Below are positions 42,806 through 46,900 of a DNA stretch of 46,900 bases, piece after piece (the stretch's first letter is position 1; every line of letters begins with the position of its first letter). The notes under the pieces are model-generated. The model did not search any database, was not told the origin of the DNA, and saw only the letters and a list, made by a program, of their open reading frames with translations. The DNA is taken from contig DUNX01000061.1 in the NCBI GenBank assembly GCA_012839115.1, forward strand, positions 1 through 46,900, read 5' to 3'. A program made the translations under genes and the position numbers. This stretch comes from Bacillota bacterium. Its GTDB lineage: Bacteria; Bacillota; UBA4882; UBA10575.

Positions 42806-42834
42806 GTTATACTAAATACACGCGTATCGATCAA
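42806..42834 (-). promoter_or_regulatory. Probable promoter of the candidate small RNA
   Basis: On the minus strand TTGATC (42834-42829), a 17-base spacer and TATAAC (42811-42806) form a sigma-A-like promoter with two mismatches in the -35 and one in the -10. Its -35 overlaps the stop codon of the Spy-like gene, and it would start RNA near 42799. Confidence 0.5.
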
Positions 42835-43310
42835 CGCCGCCCCTTTCTCTGCAGCCAAATCCTGCCTTCGGCCGACTCCAGCCTTGCCAATTGTTCGGGA
42901 GTAAGCACCTTTTTGGTCTCTTCCCATGTTGCCAAAGCCATAGCCCGCAGCTCAATTTTGAGCGGCGTCATTTCAATTAATTTCTGGTTTATTGCGGCTT
43001 CATCCGGTTTTTCTTCCGCCCAAAGCCGCCGCAGTTCCAGCCTGAGCCGTTGCAAGTTCTGGCGCAAAGGCAGGCTGTTACGGTAAAATTCCTGGTGGAC
43101 AGCAAGAATTTGCCCTTCCTGTTCTGGTGTGAGGTCTAAACCGCTCCGGTGTAAGTACCGGAGGCACCTTTCTCCCCCGTCTTCACCTTTTACCCCTCTG
43201 CCAATGTGCGCGCGTGCGACCCCGCCGCCCCAACCGGCCGCCATTACACCGGTAGATGCCAGGAGAAAGATAATCATTCCAACGCCAACAATAGCCCTTC
43301 TTAGCCGCAT
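42831..43310 (-). CDS. Spy/CpxP-like periplasmic protein
   Basis: This 159-residue exported protein has a signal peptide (RRAIVGVGMIIFLLASTGVMAAG) and a mostly helical body with two LTxxQ-type motifs (LTPEQEGQI near residue 60 and LTPEQLARL near residue 136). This pattern marks Spy/CpxP and related metal-sensor or chaperone proteins of the periplasm. The spacing and length fit the family, though sequence similarity in it is low. GGAGG precedes the ATG. It has a probable promoter upstream. The presence of such a protein supports a periplasm bounded by an outer membrane, though related proteins can occur in single-membrane bacteria. Confidence 0.8.
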   Translation of the reverse strand: MRLRRAIVGVGMIIFLLASTGVMAAGWGGGVARAHIGRGVKGEDGGERCLRYLHRSGLDLTPEQEGQILAVHQEFYRNSLPLRQNLQRLRLELRRLWAEEKPDEAAINQKLIEMTPLKIELRAMALATWEETKKVLTPEQLARLESAEGRIWLQRKGRR

Positions 43311-43398
43311 ATTCCCATCCTCCTTATTAGCTTTTTTCCGTTCTTTTAAAGGCCCGGTTTCCGTTTCCCGCCTCTGGCCTTAATTGTAACAGGAAAAT

Positions 43399-43427
43399 AT
43401 GATAAAGCCGTGGAGGAAAGATGACAA
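43399..43427 (-). promoter_or_regulatory. Probable promoter of the Spy-like gene
   Basis: On the minus strand TTGTCA (43427-43422), a 17-base spacer and TATCAT (43404-43399) form a sigma-A-like promoter with one mismatch in each box. Confidence 0.5.
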
Positions 43428-43468
43428 TTCTGTGGCACCGGCCGGCAAAGGGATTCGATCCTCTTTCC

Positions 43469-44863
43469 TTATAACTGGTTAATTTCCTGCCAAAGATCCG
43501 GGGCTATTCTTTGCACAGCCAATTCCAGTTCTTCATCGCCCATTACCGTATTCCGCCCGGCGGCATACTGTTCATCTATCCATTCCTTTAGCGGAAGCAG
43601 GCGCGGGTCCTTTTTATCAATCGCCCGGTTGCCCTTAAGGTTGAAATACTGATTAATCCAAAAAGTCAAACCGGCAAGCCCCGAGTATTCGTTAACCGCC
43701 ACCACCACCGGACGGTTCAGGAGTTTTTCCGTGTCAAAGATATTATAGATCTCCTCATCTTTCAACAGCCCGTCGGCATGAATCCCCGCCCTGGTAAAAT
43801 TGAAATCCCTGCCGACCAGCGGCGTCATGGGAGGAATCTTATAACCGATTTCGTGCCGGTAATAATCGGCGATCTCTGTGATCACCTGGGGATTCATCCC
43901 GTCCATAGTTCCCCGCAAGCCGGCATATTCGAAGACCATAGCCTCCAACGGGCAGTTCCCGGTCCGTTCACCAATCCCCAGCAAAGTACAGTTTACCGCG
44001 GCACACCCATAAAGCCAGGCCGTCCCGGCGTTAACCACCGCCCGGTAAAAATCATTATGCCCGTGCCATTCCAACCGTTCGCTGGGGAAGCCGGCATGGT
44101 GCCAGAGACCGTAAATTATCCCTGGAACACTGCGGGGCAAAGCGACGCCAGGGTAACTCACCCCAAAACCCATAGTATCGCAAGCCCTGATCTTTATCGG
44201 CACCCCGCTCTCCTCCGAAAGCTTGTTCAGTTCAATGGCAAACGGCACCACAAAACCATAAAAATCGGCGCGGGTGATATCCTCCAAGTGGACGCGGGGA
44301 ACAATGCCAATCTCCAAGGCTGCCTTGATAATGGAAAGGAATTGCTCCATCGCTTGTTTTCTCGTCATTTTCAACTTCTTGAAGATATGATAATCGGAGC
44401 AACTGGCCAAAATACCGGTTTCTTTGAGTCCCATCTCTTTGACCAATTGAAAATCCTCTTTAACCGCCCGGATCCAACTGGTGATCTCCGGATATTTATA
44501 ACCCAAGGCCAGGCAACGCTCAACCGCTTCTTTATCTTTCTTGTTATAGAGGAAAAACTCGGTCTGGCGGATGATCCCTTTGGGCCCGCCCAGTTTATGC
44601 AGGAGCTTATATATATGGACGATCTGTTCCACCGTATAAGGTTCCCTGGCCTGTTGCCCGTCGCGAAAAGTGCTGTCCGTGATCCAGACCTCAGCCGGCG
44701 GGCGCATCGGCACATGCCTGTGGTTGAACGGGATCTTGGGTGCTTCTTCATAACTATACAAGTGTCTGTATAAATTGGGGTCAGCGACATCCTGAAGACG
44801 GTACTCATAAACGCGTTGTTCCAGCGTGTTACTGCGCTGATCAAACTTTAATTGCTTTTCCAT
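43469..44863 (-). CDS. Re-citrate synthase-like protein (isopropylmalate/homocitrate synthase family)
   Basis: This 464-residue TIM-barrel enzyme of the HMGL/DRE-TIM family shows the DSTFRDGQQ motif (near residue 61) with the metal-binding Asp, the HGHND metal pair, and the NCTLLGIGERTGNCPLEA segment (GERxGN). The long N-terminal extension and the GGPKGIIRQTEFFLY segment resemble Re-citrate synthases of anaerobes, which condense acetyl-CoA and oxaloacetate with Re-face stereochemistry. A homocitrate-type acceptor is the main alternative. I start at the ATG at 44863, after GGAGGTATAACC. It has its own promoter at 44907-44934. This enzyme would feed glutamate synthesis where the usual citrate synthase is absent. 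Confidence 0.78.
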   Translation of the reverse strand: MEKQLKFDQRSNTLEQRVYEYRLQDVADPNLYRHLYSYEEAPKIPFNHRHVPMRPPAEVWITDSTFRDGQQAREPYTVEQIVHIYKLLHKLGGPKGIIRQTEFFLYNKKDKEAVERCLALGYKYPEITSWIRAVKEDFQLVKEMGLKETGILASCSDYHIFKKLKMTRKQAMEQFLSIIKAALEIGIVPRVHLEDITRADFYGFVVPFAIELNKLSEESGVPIKIRACDTMGFGVSYPGVALPRSVPGIIYGLWHHAGFPSERLEWHGHNDFYRAVVNAGTAWLYGCAAVNCTLLGIGERTGNCPLEAMVFEYAGLRGTMDGMNPQVITEIADYYRHEIGYKIPPMTPLVGRDFNFTRAGIHADGLLKDEEIYNIFDTEKLLNRPVVVAVNEYSGLAGLTFWINQYFNLKGNRAIDKKDPRLLPLKEWIDEQYAAGRNTVMGDEELELAVQRIAPDLWQEINQL

Positions 44864-44906
44864 GGTTATACCTCCAAATCTTAAGAGAGTGCTTCTTCTG
44901 ATGCAT

Positions 44907-44934
44907 ATTATATATTTATTCAACTATTATTCAA
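44907..44934 (-). promoter_or_regulatory. Promoter of the Re-citrate synthase-like gene
   Basis: On the minus strand TTGAAT (44934-44929), a 16-base spacer and TATAAT (44912-44907) form a good promoter with two -35 mismatches and a perfect -10. A 10-bp-arm hairpin lies directly upstream. Confidence 0.65.
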
Positions 44935-44937
44935 CAC

Positions 44938-44962
44938 CGCCCGGAAAACTCCTTTCCGGGCG
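44938..44962. repeat. Perfect 10-bp inverted repeat between sat and the citrate-synthase gene
   Basis: CGCCCGGAAA (44938-44947) and TTTCCGGGCG (44953-44962) pair around ACTCC. No T-run follows on either strand. It lies 3 bases upstream of the next promoter's -35 box, so it may be an operator or a weak terminator of the sat transcript. Confidence 0.7.
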
Positions 44963-45042
44963 TTAACAGAAAGTATTAATAAATAAAGAACTTATGACTG
45001 CCCTTCCCCTTCCCGTCCGGGAAACACCCGGCCGGGGAGCGC

Positions 45043-46344
45043 TCATGCGCGGTCTTGACCGGTCACGTTTTGGTCTCCCACACTGCTTTTCTGGTGTGTT
45101 TGCGCATCCTGGCGTTTTTGTGCATCCTGGCCTATTTTTGTATCCTGGCCTATTTGCGCATCCTGGCGTTTTTGTGCATCCTGGCCTATTTGCGCATCTG
45201 TCAGGATGTGCAAATAATAATCCCGGAGGATCTCCGCCACTTCCGGTCTGGTGAATTCAGCCGGGAGCATCTCCCCTTTTTCCAACAATTCGCGGATACG
45301 GGTGCCGCTCAAAGAAAGGCGGAGGTTTTGCGGGTGGGGACAGGTGCGGGCTGTTGCCGTCTGGCCGCATCTCCGGCAATAAAAGGCATTATCAAACCTG
45401 AGAATAGTTATTCCCAGTTCGTCTCCGAATTGCTCGCAAAAATCCTGGGCCTCGTCGGGGCGGTAATACTCGCCGGCGCCGGCATGGTCCCGGCCGATAA
45501 TCATATGGGTGCACCCGTAATTCTTTCGTACCAGGGCGTGAAAAACCGCTTCCCGTGGGCCGGCGTAACGCATAGCCGCGGGGAATACCCCCAGCAAGAC
45601 CCGGTCCCGGGGGTAATAATTCTCCAGTAAAACCCGGTAACAACTGAGCCGGATCTCCGGCGGCAGGTCGTCTTCTTTGGTCACACCCACCAACGGGTGG
45701 AGAAAGAGGCCGTCCACCATCTCCATGGCGGTTTTCTGCAGGTATTCGTGGGCCCGGTGGATAGGGTTACGGGTCTGAAACCCCACCACCTTTTTCCAGC
45801 CAAATTCCTTAAAGGCTTTTCTTGTCTCCGCAGGTTCCCATGGCAAGGACCAGTAGTTTTCCGGCCGGCGCAGGACCAAAACCTTCCCCCCGGCCAGGTA
45901 CTCCTCCTCCTTAAACAGGCCGGCCACCCCCGGGTGCCGCTGATCCGCGGTTCCGTAGACCAGCCGCGCTTCTTCCCTCAGGTTTCTCTTGTATATTTTG
46001 GTGAGAAAAAGACAGCCCAAGAGTTCCCCGATTTTACTGTGTAAAGCAACCGGCCCGTAACGGGGAAGTTCCCGTATTTTTTCAGGAGCCACCGCCAATG
46101 TTATGGGGAGTGTCCAGACCCTGCCGTCTGCCAGACGGCACCTGGCCAATACCGAAAGGTAATCGTCCTGGTCCATAAAGCCGCGCAACGGGGTATACGC
46201 CCCGCTGGCCAGAAGTTTCAAATCCGCTTCTTCCCGTTCATTAAGAACCACCCCGGGTAAGGCGGAAACCTCTTCCTGAAAAAGGCGGGCGGTCCTTTCA
46301 TCCATCCATCGGTTTACCAACTCTTCCGGAAAAAGCCGGAACAT
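45043..46344 (-). CDS. sat: Sulfate adenylyltransferase with a repeat-encoded tail
   Basis: This 433-residue ATP sulfurylase makes adenosine 5'-phosphosulfate from sulfate and ATP. It has an N-terminal PUA-like domain, QTRNPIHRAHE (residues 190-200) and GRDHAG (284-289) in the catalytic domain, and a Cys cluster (FYCRRCGQTATARTC, with Cys at 323, 326 and 335), likely a zinc site as in thermophilic relatives. The normal protein ends near residue 382. The last 50 residues form a Gln/Asp-rich tail of hexapeptides (DAQIGQ, DAQKRQ), encoded by 18-bp tandem repeats. GGAGGAG precedes the ATG. No other sulfate genes are in the window; a leader with an intrinsic terminator lies upstream. Confidence 0.92.
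   Translation of the reverse strand: MFRLFPEELVNRWMDERTARLFQEEVSALPGVVLNEREEADLKLLASGAYTPLRGFMDQDDYLSVLARCRLADGRVWTLPITLAVAPEKIRELPRYGPVALHSKIGELLGCLFLTKIYKRNLREEARLVYGTADQRHPGVAGLFKEEEYLAGGKVLVLRRPENYWSLPWEPAETRKAFKEFGWKKVVGFQTRNPIHRAHEYLQKTAMEMVDGLFLHPLVGVTKEDDLPPEIRLSCYRVLLENYYPRDRVLLGVFPAAMRYAGPREAVFHALVRKNYGCTHMIIGRDHAGAGEYYRPDEAQDFCEQFGDELGITILRFDNAFYCRRCGQTATARTCPHPQNLRLSLSGTRIRELLEKGEMLPAEFTRPEVAEILRDYYLHILTDAQIGQDAQKRQDAQIGQDTKIGQDAQKRQDAQTHQKSSVGDQNVTGQDRA
45096..45203. repeat. 18-bp minisatellite at the 3' end of sat
   Basis: Six in-frame units of 18 bases lie at 45096-45113, 45114-45131, 45132-45149, 45150-45167, 45168-45185 and 45186-45203. Units 2 and 5 are identical; units 1, 4 and 6 share most bases. 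Recent expansion or contraction is likely. Confidence 0.9.
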
Positions 46345-46410
46345 CTCTTCTCCTCCTTTCGGAATGACACCGGCTTTTAAAACCTATGCCCCGGAACCGG
46401 GAAAAAGCAC

Positions 46411-46435
46411 AAAAAAAGAGGGGCTATGCCCCTCT
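46411..46435 (-). terminator. Intrinsic terminator in the sat leader
   Basis: On the minus strand AGAGGGG (46435-46429) and CCCCTCT (46423-46417) form a perfect 7-bp stem with a 5-base loop, followed by six T residues (seven including the last arm base). It lies about 66 bases upstream of the sat ATG, with no obvious promoter in between, so it is either the end of the upstream gene's transcript or an attenuator of sat. Confidence 0.88.
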
Positions 46436-46594
46436 GCCTGTACCCACAGGTACACACCTGCGGGTATAGATCCGTGGCTATGTGCCCGCAGGCATCTATC
46501 TCACACCTGCCTGAGCTGTGGCGTTTTCATGTCTCATATCTGGCGGTCATGTTGCCGGTTCCACCGTACGCTCCACCTGCGCGCGCGACACCGC
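46436..46594 (-). ncRNA. Hairpin-rich leader upstream of the sat terminator
   Basis: This 159-base stretch holds TGTACC/GGTACA (arms around CACA, near 46440-46455) and CCTGCGGG (46457-46464) with CCCGCAGG (46485-46492), the latter extended by ATAG/CTAT pairing. They stack ahead of the terminator. This could be a regulatory leader of sat, a small RNA, or the 3' end of the preceding gene. No known riboswitch class was recognised. Confidence 0.4.
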
Positions 46595-46882
46595 TTATAC
46601 CCGGCGTTGCCAGGGAAGGGTCCGGAAATCCGGCCTTTTGAGAACATGAGCCAAAACCAGGGCGGAAAGAAAAGTCTCCGGTTTCTTCCATCCTTCTCCC
46701 GGCAGCGGTTCTTCTTCCCGGCTCCTCTCTACCGGGAAAGGCTTATCCCTAGTAGCCCCCGGATCATCCCGCTGCGTTCCCCAAACTTCGTCAGAATCAC
46801 CGGCCCCTCCCGGGCCGGCTGTTGTCTCTTCTTCCCAAAAAGCCGGCATGAGATATTCATCGTCAAGACTCATCGCCTCCAT
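46595..46882 (-). CDS. Small hypothetical protein, possibly 5'-incomplete
   Basis: This 95-residue open frame is rich in Glu, Asp, Pro and Gly in its first 60 residues. It ends with a more hydrophobic, basic segment (ETFLSALVLAHVLKRPDF and LPWQRRV). No domain was recognised. The ATG at 46882 lacks a clear ribosome-binding site, and the ATG at 46873 has GGAGG too close; the frame stays open to the window edge, so the true start may lie outside. A gene here is supported by its orientation toward a downstream terminator and by the conserved-looking C-terminus only. Confidence 0.45.
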   Translation of the reverse strand: MEAMSLDDEYLMPAFWEEETTAGPGGAGDSDEVWGTQRDDPGATRDKPFPVERSREEEPLPGEGWKKPETFLSALVLAHVLKRPDFRTLPWQRRV

Positions 46883-46900
46883 TGGGCGCTTGACAGTGGG

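Noticed and set aside
43778-44773. 331-codon open frame opposite the Re-citrate synthase gene
   Set aside because: It is a shadow of a clearly functional gene with conserved motifs on the other strand; the translation is low in recognisable features.
46436-46594. SAM-I riboswitch upstream of sat
   Set aside because: An ACCGGCAAC piece recalls the SAM-I core, but the expected flanking P1/P2 sequences are missing.
46540-46600. A GGTGGAACCGG stretch in the sat leader that resembles the T-box core
   Set aside because: The element lies about 130 bases upstream of the terminator and does not pair with it as a T-box antiterminator would. The specifier-loop features were not found.

Overview
The window looks like a chromosomal segment of a spore-forming-type Firmicute (Bacillota) that probably has two membranes. 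Firmicute-type signs are strong GGAGG ribosome-binding sites, frequent GTG/TTG starts, TTGACA/TATAAT-like promoters, YhaN/YhaO, a SpoIID-domain protein, and DUF4912 next to a GH57 glycan-branching enzyme. Two-membrane signs are a full PilM-PilN-PilO-PilP-PilQ set with a true secretin, a FecR/beta-barrel-like protein and a Spy/CpxP-like periplasmic protein. The clade (Limnochordia/Halanaerobiales-like) is an inference. No rRNA, tRNA, CRISPR array, insertion sequence or prophage was seen.

Left part (1-14.6 kb): an FtsX/MacB-type permease with a DUF3108-like exported protein, driven by a fully consensus promoter; ychF; the YhaO-YhaN nuclease/ATPase pair; a DUF819 membrane protein and a YghO-like acyltransferase; a TPR-SpoIID exported protein; a divergent PlsY; and a small TM2-like membrane protein.

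Middle (14.6-28 kb): lon-mutS2 (overlapping), pncA-pncB (NAD salvage, overlapping), a TIGR00725/SLOG protein, an Hsp20, then a rightward cluster of DUF4912 protein, GH57 branching enzyme and a class A penicillin-binding protein.

Right part (28-46.9 kb, all leftward): a type IV pilus locus read from about 40.2 kb down to 28.0 kb. Its order is pilB, pilT, pilC, a major-pilin-like gene, four minor-pilin/PilX-type genes, pilM, pilN, pilO, pilP and pilQ. Upstream lie the FecR/beta-barrel gene, the Spy-like gene, a Re-citrate-synthase-like gene and sulfate adenylyltransferase. PilB extends, PilT retracts, PilC is the inner-membrane platform, PilMNOP align the machine and PilQ is the outer-membrane pore.

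The most unusual items are: the secretin's C-terminal tandem LysM domains joined by a hexapeptide-repeat linker; the FecR/beta-barrel protein next to pilB; a candidate ~170-nt small RNA at 42631-42799 with its own promoter, a 14-bp-arm palindrome and a strong terminator; a hairpin-rich leader ending in a terminator just before sat; an 18-bp minisatellite that lengthens Sat; and a structured leader between the major and minor pilin genes. All family assignments come from reading the sequence; no database search was run.
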